The notes below the pieces were generated by a model. The model saw nothing but the letters and a program-made list of their open reading frames with translations, did not search any database and was not told where the DNA came from. The translations under genes were made by a program, and so were the position numbers. From contig DASRBI010000011.1 of assembly GCA_035685165.1 (NCBI GenBank), positions 1 to 64,000 of the forward strand: a DNA stretch of 64,000 nucleotides, written 5' to 3'. The DNA is from DATFDN01 sp035685165 (lineage in GTDB: Bacteria > Pseudomonadota > Alphaproteobacteria > Acetobacterales > Acetobacteraceae). Numbering within the stretch: position 1 is the stretch's first letter; every line of letters begins with the position of its first letter. Below, in pieces: positions 28,139 to 35,848 of the stretch.

Positions 28139-29233
28139 ATGGGTGGTCTGGTGCATCCGATGCGGGGGCCGAACCGGCTCAAGCTCGGCATTTTCTCGGC
28201 CAACGCCGATGGCGGGCTCACCTTGACGCGCGTGCCCGAACGCTGGCGTGCCGAATGGCCCGACATCGTCGCGGTCGCGCAGATGGCGGATCGCGCCGGG
28301 CTCGAGTTCTTCCTGCCGATCGCGCGCTGGAAGGGATTCGGCGGCGCCACCAACTCGCGCGAATGGTCGTTCGAGACGCTGACGGAGGCGGCGGCACTCG
28401 CCGGTCTGACGGAAAGGATCGCGCTGTTCGCCACCGTGCACGTGCCGATGGTGCATCCGGTCTTCGCCGCGAAGGCGCTCGCCACCATAGATCACGCGAG
28501 CGGCGGACGCGCGGGCCTGAATATCGTCTGCGGCTGGAACCCCGAGGAGTTCGCCTGCTTCGGCCTGCCGATGATCGAGGACCGCTACGGCCAGGGGCTC
28601 GAATGGTTCGAGATCCTGACACGCATTTACACCGAGGACGCGCCCTTCGACTTCAAGGGCCGATACTATGACCTCAAGAACGTCTCGGGGAAGCCGCCCC
28701 CGGTGCAGCGTCCGCGCCCGATCACTCTCAATGCGGGGTTTTCTCCGCCCGGGCGGGAGTTCGCCGCCCGCGCCGCCGATTGCCTGTTCACCACCTTCGT
28801 CGAACTCGCGGACGGGCGCGCGCACGTGGAGGACATGCACCGACGCGCCGCCGCGGCGGGGCGGCAGGTCGGCGTTTTCACCACCTGCCACGTGGTCTGC
28901 CGCCCCTCGCAGGCCGAGGCGGAGGATTATTACGAGCACTACGCGGTCGCGATGGAGGACACGGCGGCGGCCGATTTCTACATGGGCAACAAGCAGAAGT
29001 TTTCCGGCTCCCACGATCCCGAGGCGTACCGGCTGCACCGCAAACGCTTCGTCGGCGGCGCCGGCACTTATCCCCTGATCGGCACGCCGTGGCGCATCGC
29101 CGAGGAACTGGCGGCGATCAGCGAAGCGGGGTTCGAAGGCGTGGCGATCTCGTTCGTGAACTACCGCGATGAGCTGCCGTATTTCGTGGCGGAAGTGCTG
29201 CCGCTGCTCACGCGGGCTGGCGTGCGCGGCTGA
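28139..29233 (+). CDS. LLM class flavin-dependent monooxygenase
   Basis: Luciferase-like TIM-barrel enzyme of 364 residues, using FMNH2 or F420-type flavin supplied by a partner. Typical segments are LKLGIFSANADGG, VAVAQMADRAGLEFFLPIARW, IALFATVHVPMVHPVFAAKALATID with HASGGRAGLNIVCGWN, and the late LIGTPWRIAEELAAI. It resembles SsuD-like alkanesulfonate or other C-S/C-C monooxygenases; the substrate is not readable. The ATG at 28139 has GGAGG six bases upstream and is preferred over the one at 28160. It is divergent from the aryl-CoA operon and overlaps the 3' end of the convergent ATP-grasp-like gene by 26 bases. Confidence 0.9.
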   Translation: MGGLVHPMRGPNRLKLGIFSANADGGLTLTRVPERWRAEWPDIVAVAQMADRAGLEFFLPIARWKGFGGATNSREWSFETLTEAAALAGLTERIALFATVHVPMVHPVFAAKALATIDHASGGRAGLNIVCGWNPEEFACFGLPMIEDRYGQGLEWFEILTRIYTEDAPFDFKGRYYDLKNVSGKPPPVQRPRPITLNAGFSPPGREFAARAADCLFTTFVELADGRAHVEDMHRRAAAAGRQVGVFTTCHVVCRPSQAEAEDYYEHYAVAMEDTAAADFYMGNKQKFSGSHDPEAYRLHRKRFVGGAGTYPLIGTPWRIAEELAAISEAGFEGVAISFVNYRDELPYFVAEVLPLLTRAGVRG

Positions 29234-30449
29234 CCCGCTCGCGCAGCAGTGCCTCGAAGGCGGCGAACACGCGCCGCATCTGCGGCTGCTTGTAGGGAAA
29301 CAGGGCGGGCGGGTCCATCAGATGGACGATCGCCGCCACATCGGCCTCGAAGATCAGCAGCCGACCGTCTCGGGTCTCGGCGCAGTCGATCTGCGCGTAA
29401 TCGAGGCCAATCCAGCGCGCGACGGAGGCCAGGGCCTGGGCGTGACGCATGGCGAAGCCATGGTCGAACGCCGCCATGGCGTGGGCCTCGTCCTCACGCC
29501 GGTCCGCGTGCTCGCTCATCCCGGCGTTCAGGTAGTGCACCATCCAGTGTTCCGACACCGCCTGATGGCAAAGCATCGGACGGTTGCCGATGAACACCAG
29601 GCGCGATTTGCGGAACAGGCCGTCGGCGCTGCGATAATCGACGAAGCGGGCGAGGAAGAACGCCTCACCCGGGGTCGCGGCGAGATAGGGGGCAAGCTCT
29701 GAGGGCGCGTCGATCTTGCAAAGATCCCTCCCCGCATGTGACCCAACCGGCCGGATGACCGCAGGCCAGTGGGGCCAAGTCTCGATTGATCGCTCCAGCT
29801 CGGCGCGGCTGAGCCGCACCAGCTCCGGCACGCAAACTCCCGCCATGCCAGACATGCCGCGTGCCATCTCGTCGCGCGCGAGCCGCATGACGCGCGCGGG
29901 GTCGTTGAGCGCCGGGCGCGGCCAGGCGGCGAACAGCGCCGAAAGCCTCGCCAGCAGCTCCGGCCCGGCCTCGCTCACGGCGAAGAATGCGACGTCGTGG
30001 TCGGGGATCTCCGCCGGCAGCCCCTCGCCCGGCAGCACGAACAGGAGGTCGAGCCGGACGTCGAGGTGGGCGGTGATGAAGTCCAGCGGGGTATTGGTCA
30101 TCAAATCGCCGGGGACCACCAAAGCAAGCACCCGCAGCGGCGCCGCCGAGCGGGGAGCGAAGCCGGTGCCGACGCGGAAGACTCGGCAGTGGGCAAGGGC
30201 GGCGTGCTGCAACGCCGCCGCGAGGCGCGGCCGAAAGCTGAGCTGAAAGACGGTCGCGAGGTCGAGCGCGAATGCGGCCTGCTCGGCGGCGCTCTCGCCG
30301 CACGGCCCGATCTCGCCGATGAGCGCACCGAGCCCGGCTCCCTCGTAGGCCCGATGGGTCAGCGCCGCCGTGCCCCGGATCGTCGGCGGCGAGAGGTGGG
30401 AGACGAGCCTGGGCACCTTCTCGGGCACGCCATCCTGGCGACGTTTCAT
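29208..30449 (-). CDS. ATP-grasp/RimK-like protein, unknown substrate
   Basis: A 413-residue protein whose C-terminal 200 residues read as an ATP-grasp-like ligase: WPAVIRPVGSHAGRDLCKI near 225, FFLARFVDYRSADGLFRKSR near 260, then SEHWMVHYLNAGMSEH and LIFEADVAAIVHLMDP, the last with the metal-binding Glu/Asp position. The N-terminal part (ALQHAALAHCRVFRVGTGF) resembles tetratricopeptide-associated regions of similar proteins, but I do not recognise a defined domain. Such proteins are annotated as glutathione-synthase/RimK-like in Rhodospirillales. It is downstream of the V4R gene after about 70 bp, on the same strand, and may be the last gene of the thiolase/DUF35 operon. Function unknown. 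Confidence 0.75.
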   Translation of the reverse strand: MKRRQDGVPEKVPRLVSHLSPPTIRGTAALTHRAYEGAGLGALIGEIGPCGESAAEQAAFALDLATVFQLSFRPRLAAALQHAALAHCRVFRVGTGFAPRSAAPLRVLALVVPGDLMTNTPLDFITAHLDVRLDLLFVLPGEGLPAEIPDHDVAFFAVSEAGPELLARLSALFAAWPRPALNDPARVMRLARDEMARGMSGMAGVCVPELVRLSRAELERSIETWPHWPAVIRPVGSHAGRDLCKIDAPSELAPYLAATPGEAFFLARFVDYRSADGLFRKSRLVFIGNRPMLCHQAVSEHWMVHYLNAGMSEHADRREDEAHAMAAFDHGFAMRHAQALASVARWIGLDYAQIDCAETRDGRLLIFEADVAAIVHLMDPPALFPYKQPQMRRVFAAFEALLRERVSRARQPA

Positions 30450-30516
30450 CGGGGCACTCTGATTTCGGGCCCGTCTCCTCGCAGAAAATGTTGAGCAGGA
30501 GGTTAATGCCGCCTGG

Positions 30517-31035
30517 TCAGCCGGTTGGAGTCGCAGCCGACCCTTTCTGCCGCCGCACCTCGAACCGGCAGCTGGGCGCGCCCATGGCGGCGCAGGCGGT
30601 CTCCGCCACGCTGACCGCAGCGTGCGTCATCTCGCCGACCGCCGCCAGCATTCCAAGGATCGGCGCGCAAACGGCGTGTGTGCTCGGGCCGGCGCCGGCG
30701 GCGAAGGGGCTGTTCTCCACCGTGACCACGAATCCGTCCGCATCCGCGGCGATCCGCCACCGTCCCCAGCCGAGTTGCGGGGCGGTCTCCTCGATCACGT
30801 GCAGGAGTGCCGATGCCTCGGCAGCCCCGGCGTCGCGGTAGGCGCGCGCCGAGCGGCCGCCGAAGCGGCGGATGGAGCGCGCGAAGGCGTCCATCGCATG
30901 AACCCGCATGTGCTCGGGCAGCTCGGCGATCATGCCCATCAGCGCATCGGGGCGGATCATCATGTAGCGGATGTCGCCGTCGCGGTACTCGCCGCGAGCG
31001 GGATCGAACACCAGTCGCGCGCGAAACCCGCTCAC
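30517..31035 (-). CDS. V4R (4-vinyl reductase) domain protein
   Basis: A 172-residue protein matching the V4R domain, a small-molecule binding module seen in BchJ and in XylR/DmpR-type sensors. The pattern RYMMIRPDALMGMIAELP near residue 23, then FVVTVENSPFA near 105, VCAPILGMLAAVGEMTH and GAPSCRFEVRR (a conserved Cys near the end) fits well. The start is GTG at 31035 and overlaps the stop of the SDR gene (GTGA). It has no DNA-binding part, so it is more likely an accessory ligand-binding protein of the pathway than a regulator. Role unknown. Confidence 0.8.
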   Translation of the reverse strand: MSGFRARLVFDPARGEYRDGDIRYMMIRPDALMGMIAELPEHMRVHAMDAFARSIRRFGGRSARAYRDAGAAEASALLHVIEETAPQLGWGRWRIAADADGFVVTVENSPFAAGAGPSTHAVCAPILGMLAAVGEMTHAAVSVAETACAAMGAPSCRFEVRRQKGSAATPTG

Positions 31036-31751
31036 AGGCTCAGGCTCCCCACGCTCGTGCCGCCGCAGACGAACAAGGTCTGGCCGGTGATGAAGCTACT
31101 CGCGGGGTCGGCGAGGAACAGGACGGCATGGGCGACATCCTCCGGCCGCCCGAGCCGGCGCACCGGCACGCCAGCGGCCATCGCGGCGATGCGCGGATCG
31201 CCTTCGGGAAGCACGTCGTGGAACATCGCCGTGCCCGCGATCGGGCCCGGCGCGACGGCATTGGCGGTGATGCCGTCCGGTCCCAGCTCCAGCGCCCAGG
31301 TGCGAACGAGCCCGATCAGGCCCGCCTTGGTCGCTGCGTAGGCCGAGCGTGTGGCGAGCCCGAGCGCCGCGCGCGAGGAGATCAGCACGATCCGCCCGAA
31401 CCGCGCCGCGCGCATCGCTGGGAGCACCGCCTGCGCCAGGATCAGCGCCGCCGAAAGGTGCAGCCGCGACAGGGCGGCGAGATCGGCGGACTCGGCCTGT
31501 TCGAGCGGCGCCGCCCGGATGGCGCCCGCGTTGTGTACGAGAATCGTCACGTTCTCCGCCATCGTCGCGCGCGCTGCCGCTTCGGTGGCACGTTCGTCGG
31601 CAAGATCGACAAGGATCGTTTGCAGGCGCGGATCGCTCCCGGCCGGCGGCTGGCGATCGAGCGAGATCACGCGGTCGCCGCGCGCGAGGAACCCCCGGCA
31701 GATCGCAAGCCCGATGCCGGAGCTGCCGCCTGTTACCAGAACCGTGCTCAT
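31032..31751 (-). CDS. SDR family oxidoreductase
   Basis: Classical SDR of 239 residues with all catalytic residues: TVLVTGGSSGIGLAICRGF, LVHNAGAIR, IVLISSRAALG (Ser), SAYAATKAGLIGL (Tyr/Lys), ANAVAPGPIAGTAMF and FITGQTLFVCGG. NADP versus NAD use is not decided. The ATG at 31751 overlaps the DUF35 stop (ATGA), and its own stop overlaps the V4R start. In an operon with a CoA ligase and a thiolase-like protein it probably oxidises or reduces a 3-hydroxyacyl-CoA or a ring alcohol; that is inference. Confidence 0.9.
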   Translation of the reverse strand: MSTVLVTGGSSGIGLAICRGFLARGDRVISLDRQPPAGSDPRLQTILVDLADERATEAAARATMAENVTILVHNAGAIRAAPLEQAESADLAALSRLHLSAALILAQAVLPAMRAARFGRIVLISSRAALGLATRSAYAATKAGLIGLVRTWALELGPDGITANAVAPGPIAGTAMFHDVLPEGDPRIAAMAAGVPVRRLGRPEDVAHAVLFLADPASSFITGQTLFVCGGTSVGSLSL

Positions 31752-32053
31752 TCGGCCTCCAGCAGATCGTCGGCGCCCATTCGAACGCGTACGTCCGCGC
31801 CAGCAACCGCCTGTTCCGCAAGGAAGCACAGCGCGACCGGTCCGGCGGCGAACTGCACCAGCCCGAGCGTGAGCGGCAGGCGGGCGCGAAAGCGCGGCTC
31901 GTTGCTGTGATGGAGACGGGAGCGCGCCAGCACGCGTGCGGGCAGCGCATCCGCCTCCTCCCACATCACCGCGTCGGACAGGCAGGCGCCGCAGAAGGCG
32001 CGCGGCGGGTATTGCGACGTGCCGCAGGTTGCACATCGTTGCAGCCGGATCAT
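31748..32053 (-). CDS. DUF35 OB-fold protein with zinc ribbon
   Basis: A 101-residue acyl-CoA-binding partner protein. Its N-terminal rubredoxin-like zinc ribbon has four cysteines in LQRCATCGTSQYPPRAFCGAC, followed by an OB-fold (PARVLARSRLHHS ... LTLGLVQFAAGPVALCFLAEQ). DUF35 proteins pair with thiolase-like subunits; in steroid side-chain breakdown the Ltp2/DUF35 complex is a retro-aldolase. Here the ATG at 32053 overlaps the stop of the thiolase-like gene (ATGA), so the two subunits are probably made in equal amounts. The enzymatic role of this pair is not known. Confidence 0.9.
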   Translation of the reverse strand: MIRLQRCATCGTSQYPPRAFCGACLSDAVMWEEADALPARVLARSRLHHSNEPRFRARLPLTLGLVQFAAGPVALCFLAEQAVAGADVRVRMGADDLLEAE

Positions 32054-33213
32054 ACGCGCCCCAGCACGGCGGCCGCCGAGCAAAGGCCGCGATCGTAGTT
32101 GATCATACCGAACCCGCTGACCAGCGCATGGCGTGCCTTCGCCACCTGCCACCCGTGCGCGGCGCCGAGCAACTGCCGCATCGCTTCCACGAGCCCGAGA
32201 TAGCCACCGGCCGCCCCCGCCTGCCCCATCGACAGCTGTCCGCCACCGGTATTGTGCGGCAGCGTGCCCTCCACGGTGAAGTCATGGCGGCGCACGAAGG
32301 CCGGCGCCTCGCCCTCGGCGCACAGGCCGAGCCCTTCGAATTGCAGCATCGCGATCACCGGATAGTCGTCATAGGTTTCGACAAGCTGCACATCGGCCGG
32401 GCCGATCCCGGCCTGCGCCCACAGCGCATCGCGATCCTGCGCCCAGCCGCCGCGCAACTGCACCGGATCGCCGGGGAAGGCGTTGTGCCGCTCGATCGCG
32501 CCGCACACGGCGACGAACGGAAGCCGCAAGTGGCGCGCGCGATCCTCGGACATGACCAGGAACCCGTCCGCCCCGGCGCAGGGCATGACGCAGTCATAAA
32601 GGCAGAGCGGCTCGGCGATCATGCGCGCGGCGAGGAACTGATCGAGGCTCAGGTCGCCGCGCAGCAGGGCGAGCGGATTGCGCTGCGCGTTGCGCCGCTG
32701 CGCCACGGCGAGCTTGCCGAAATCGGCACGCGTCGCGCCGGTCGCGCGCATATAGGCATCGGCGATCAGCGCGAAGCTCGCATTGGGTCCGCCCGCGCCG
32801 TAGGGATAGACAGCTTCGCGGGCGAATGTGCTGAACCCGGCGAGCAGATCGCGAAAGCTCGTCTCGTTCGCGGTGTCGCCGGCGATGCACGCGACGATCT
32901 CGGCATCGCCAGCCTGCACCGCGCGCGCCGCGCGGCGCAGCGCAACGATGCCGCAGGCGCCGCCCATCGGCAGCCATTCCAGAAAGCGCGGCGAGACACC
33001 CACATGCTGCGCGAAGGCAACCGACGTATCGGGAAGCAGCGTGAAGCTGGAGGCGCACAGGCCGTCGATGTCAGTCTTGGCGATCCCCGAGGCTTGCAGC
33101 AAAAGACGCAGCGCGCCTGCAAGAAACCAAGCCGCACCGTGCGGCGAGCGCCGGAGATAGGGCACCGTGACCGGGCAGCACAGCGCGACACCCCGATAGT
33201 CGCGCGCGGTCAC
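32050..33213 (-). CDS. Thiolase-like protein lacking the catalytic Cys and His (possible aldolase)
   Basis: A 387-residue thiolase-fold protein of the SCP-x/Ltp2 kind. In place of the nucleophile motif CxSG it has MGGACGIVAL, so Gly sits at the Cys position. The GHPxG motif is GQAGAAGGYL (His to Gln), and the last Cys-GGG loop reads VSGFGMINYDRG. With three catalytic positions changed, thiolysis or condensation is unlikely. The DUF35 gene overlaps its stop, as for Ltp2, which cleaves a side chain by retro-aldol chemistry. I therefore suggest a CoA-thioester aldolase. Its start lies inside the end of the CoA ligase gene (4-bp overlap), and it is second in the operon. Confidence 0.88.
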   Translation of the reverse strand: MTARDYRGVALCCPVTVPYLRRSPHGAAWFLAGALRLLLQASGIAKTDIDGLCASSFTLLPDTSVAFAQHVGVSPRFLEWLPMGGACGIVALRRAARAVQAGDAEIVACIAGDTANETSFRDLLAGFSTFAREAVYPYGAGGPNASFALIADAYMRATGATRADFGKLAVAQRRNAQRNPLALLRGDLSLDQFLAARMIAEPLCLYDCVMPCAGADGFLVMSEDRARHLRLPFVAVCGAIERHNAFPGDPVQLRGGWAQDRDALWAQAGIGPADVQLVETYDDYPVIAMLQFEGLGLCAEGEAPAFVRRHDFTVEGTLPHNTGGGQLSMGQAGAAGGYLGLVEAMRQLLGAAHGWQVAKARHALVSGFGMINYDRGLCSAAAVLGRV

Positions 33214-34799
33214 GCGCGCTCCGCTGCGGCGTGCGCGTCGCGGCGCTTGAGATGGCGAACGTCCACGCAGTTTCCGTCGGCAACGAGCTGGGCAGCCAGC
33301 GATTTCAGCTCCCCGCGCGCGACCTTCTGGCTGGCGGTGATCGGCAGCGCATCAAGGAATGCGATCCAGCCGGGAACCTTGAAGTAGGACAGCTCGGCGA
33401 GTGCCGCGCGCGTGATCTCGGCGGCGGCGGCCGGCTTGTCGGCAATCGCTTCGCGCGGGACGATGCAGGCGAGCACCTCCTCGCCGCGCACCGGATCGGG
33501 GGCGGCGGCGACCGCCACCTCGGCAACGAGCGTATGGCGGCGAAGGACGGATTCCACCTCGACCGCGCTGATGTTCTCGCCGCTGCGCCGGATGATGTTC
33601 TTCTTGCGATCGACGAAGTAGAGGAACCCCTCCTCGTCCCGGCGTACCAGATCGCCGGTGTGGAACCAGCCGCCCGCCCAGGCGGCTTCGGTCGCCTCCT
33701 TGTCCTTGAGATACTCGGTGAAAAACCCGGCGCGCGGATCGGGACCTGCGGCGCGAACCAGAAGCTCGCCGTCCGCCTCAATCCGCGTCTCCACCTCGGG
33801 CTCCGGCCGGCCAAAACAGCTCGTGCCGACATGGCGCAGCTCGCGGTTGGCGATTACCACCGCGCCGGCGCCGGTCTCGGTCATCGCCCACGCCTCGATC
33901 AGCGGGAAGCCGAAGCGGGCTTCGAAAGCGGCGTGATGGCGCCGATCCACCCCGGCGCCGAAGCCGAAGCGCACCGCATGGTCGCGGTCTTTCGGATCGG
34001 GGGGGGCGTTGAGCAGCATCGACGGCATGACGCCGAGATAGTGAACGATGGTCGCGCCGCTCTCGCGCACCGAATTCCACCAGGTGCGCGGGTGGAAGCG
34101 GTCGAGCTGCACGATGCAGCCGCCCGTGACGATCATCGCCATGCTCGAATAGGCCATGGCGTTCATGTGCGTGAGTGGCAGCGGGGTGATCAGGCGGTCG
34201 CCTTCATGCAGCGCGCACAATCCGCCGATGCGGGCGTACCAGAGGCCGGCACGCAGATAATAGTCGTTGGAAAGCACGCAGCCTTTGGGCTTGCCGGTCG
34301 TGCCGGACGTGTAGAGAAGCGCACACTCGCTGTCGCGGCCGACGCTGTGCGCCTCGGCCGCGCGCCCCACGGCAGGCGGCGCATCGCCGTCGATGATCGC
34401 GGGAACGCTCATGCCGGCGAGCCTCTGCAGATGCGGCGCGGCGGTGACCGCGAGCGCCATCTCGCTATGGGTCACGAGATAGGCAAGCTCGGCAGGCCGC
34501 AAATCCGGATTGAGCGGAACCACGGAGACGCCGAGCCCGTTCAAGGCAAGCCAATGCAGGAAGAACGCGGGCCGGTTCTCCAGCATCAGGCCGACGCGAT
34601 GGCCCGCACCGTAACCCGCTGCGGCGTAGCCCTCGCGCAGCCGCGCCACCTGCCCGGCAGCCTCGCCGTAGGAGATCGTGCCCGGCGCGATGCCATAGGC
34701 CCTTGCTGTGTCCGGCACCACCAGCAGGAACGGGCGGCCGGAATCGAGCGAGGCGGTTGCGGCGAAGCGGTCCGCGACTGTCTGATGCGCGTCAGTCAT
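33210..34799 (-). CDS. AMP-forming acyl-CoA ligase
   Basis: ANL-superfamily ligase of 529 residues that activates a carboxylic acid to its CoA thioester through an acyl-AMP. The P-loop is YTSGTTGKPKGCVLSNDYY near 175. Other family motifs are LIEAWAMTETGAG near 305, WFHTGDLVRRDEEGFLYFVD near 395 and ITASQKVARGEL with the catalytic Lys near 497. It is similar in style to crotonobetaine/aryl-CoA ligases. The ATG at 34799 was chosen because the frame upstream overlaps the glycosyltransferase remnant. It heads the overlapped operon with thiolase-like protein, DUF35, SDR and V4R, and so supplies the pathway's CoA ester. The substrate is unknown. Confidence 0.9.
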   Translation of the reverse strand: MTDAHQTVADRFAATASLDSGRPFLLVVPDTARAYGIAPGTISYGEAAGQVARLREGYAAAGYGAGHRVGLMLENRPAFFLHWLALNGLGVSVVPLNPDLRPAELAYLVTHSEMALAVTAAPHLQRLAGMSVPAIIDGDAPPAVGRAAEAHSVGRDSECALLYTSGTTGKPKGCVLSNDYYLRAGLWYARIGGLCALHEGDRLITPLPLTHMNAMAYSSMAMIVTGGCIVQLDRFHPRTWWNSVRESGATIVHYLGVMPSMLLNAPPDPKDRDHAVRFGFGAGVDRRHHAAFEARFGFPLIEAWAMTETGAGAVVIANRELRHVGTSCFGRPEPEVETRIEADGELLVRAAGPDPRAGFFTEYLKDKEATEAAWAGGWFHTGDLVRRDEEGFLYFVDRKKNIIRRSGENISAVEVESVLRRHTLVAEVAVAAAPDPVRGEEVLACIVPREAIADKPAAAAEITRAALAELSYFKVPGWIAFLDALPITASQKVARGELKSLAAQLVADGNCVDVRHLKRRDAHAAAERA

Positions 34800-34836
34800 C
34801 CCGCCCGACCCTAAGGCCGGACGGCGCCGACACAAG

Positions 34837-35044
34837 CTAGGCGGCCTGGCGCAGCCGGGGCACCGCCGCCAGCGCCGCCTCGGGGCTGATCCGCGCCATG
34901 CCCGCGACCTTGTGCGGCGACAAGCAGCACCGGCGCGCCGGACCAGCCGGCTAAGGCGCGAATATGCGGCACGTGCCAGACCATGTCGCCGATACCGGGC
35001 AGCGGCTGGATGACGGCCGTCTCAAACGCCAAGCCCGTGCTCAC
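34837..35044 (-). pseudogene. Glycosyltransferase family 9 (heptosyltransferase-like) remnant
   Basis: Starting at a GTG that overlaps the pncC stop (GTGA), the complement reads FETAVIQPLPGIGDMVWH and then VPHIRALAGWSGAPVLLVA, the start of a GT9 protein. After about 43 residues the reading jumps frame and shows KVAGMARISPEAALAAVPRL followed by RQAA and a stop at 34839-34837, which looks like a GT9 C-terminus. The family has about 300-400 residues, so nearly all of the middle is gone. It is best seen as an internally deleted pseudogene. The old coupling to pncC suggests it was once functional in that operon. Confidence 0.65.
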
Positions 35045-35550
35045 AGGGCAGCGCGGACCATCTCGAAGGCATGACGCACCGCCGCTTGCCTGATCGCGGC
35101 GCGATCGCCGGGGAAGATGCGTGAATCGGTGCGGCAAGCGCCATCCGCCCGGGCGAGCCCGAACCACACCAGCCCCACTGGCTTCTCGGCGCTGCCCCCT
35201 CCGGGGCCGGCGACGCCGGTGACGGACACCGCGATCCCCGCGCGCGAGCGGGCGAGCGCACCCTCCGCCATCGCCCGCGCCACTTGCTCGCTCACGGCAC
35301 CATGCCTGCGGATCAGCTCGGCGGGCACGCCCACGAGCTCCGTTTTCGCCTCGTTCGAATAGGTCACGAACCCGCGATCCACCACGTCCGAAGAGCCCGC
35401 AACCGCGGTCAGCGCGGCGGCGATGAGACCGCCGGTGCAGCTCTCTGCTGTCGCAAGCATCACGTTCCGCGCGCGGCACCGCGCCAGCAATTCGGCAGCC
35501 GCTTCGAGAAGGGCGGGATCATTCAGCACGGCCCCAGTTAGCCGGATCAC
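35041..35550 (-). CDS. pncC: CinA C-terminal family, nicotinamide-nucleotide amidase
   Basis: A 169-residue stand-alone CinA C-terminal domain that deamidates nicotinamide mononucleotide in NAD salvage. The motifs TAESCTGGLIAAALTAVAGS near residue 33 (nucleophilic Ser), GFVTYSNEAKTELVGVP and SVTGVAGPGGGSAEKPVG are characteristic. The start is GTG at 35550, overlapping the stop of a broken DUF2934 gene (GTGA). The stop overlaps the GT9 remnant. It therefore sits in a former three-gene operon whose outer members have decayed. Confidence 0.93.
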   Translation of the reverse strand: MIRLTGAVLNDPALLEAAAELLARCRARNVMLATAESCTGGLIAAALTAVAGSSDVVDRGFVTYSNEAKTELVGVPAELIRRHGAVSEQVARAMAEGALARSRAGIAVSVTGVAGPGGGSAEKPVGLVWFGLARADGACRTDSRIFPGDRAAIRQAAVRHAFEMVRAAL

Positions 35551-35732
35551 CCGGAGGGCGCGAGTCCGTTTGTTTTCAGCTCGATCGGGCGGGTTTCTAG
35601 CTCGCGCGCCCGTTCCCAGAACTCCAGCTCGCGTCCGGCCGGCCAGCCGTCCGGCTCCTACAGATAGTAGGCTCGCTCACGCATGCGTTGCCGGCGGGCG
35701 GGGTCGCTCTTGTCGAAGGGACTCGGCGACAT
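35547..35732 (-). pseudogene. DUF2934 protein gene interrupted by an in-frame amber codon
   Basis: From an ATG at 35732 the complement gives MSPSPFDKSDPARRQRMRER then AYYL, an amber codon (35660-35658), and EPDGWPAGRELEFWERAREL in the same frame up to a TGA at 35549-35547. DUF2934 proteins read RERAYELWExDGRPxGR, so the amber replaces a conserved Trp (TGG to TAG). The total would be about 61 residues. The stop overlaps the pncC start codon. It is either a recent nonsense mutation or suppressed by read-through; a sequencing error is possible. Confidence 0.65.
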
Positions 35733-35848
35733 CAATGACTTACCCCCAACTGTTGCGCCTAAAGCGGCGCCGCTTGCCCCCCGGGTTGCCCGCCCTCACG
35801 TTCTGCTGCGATGCAGCAAAGCCACGGACGGCGTCCTATATTGGGGCA

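Noticed and set aside
34811..35479. A 222-codon minus-strand frame over pncC
   Set aside because: Most of it is an out-of-frame shadow of pncC; only the last third is meaningful, as the GT9 remnant.
35658..35660. Amber codon as a pyrrolysine or other recoding site
   Set aside because: The position is a conserved Trp in DUF2934 and one base change explains it; no recoding element is visible.
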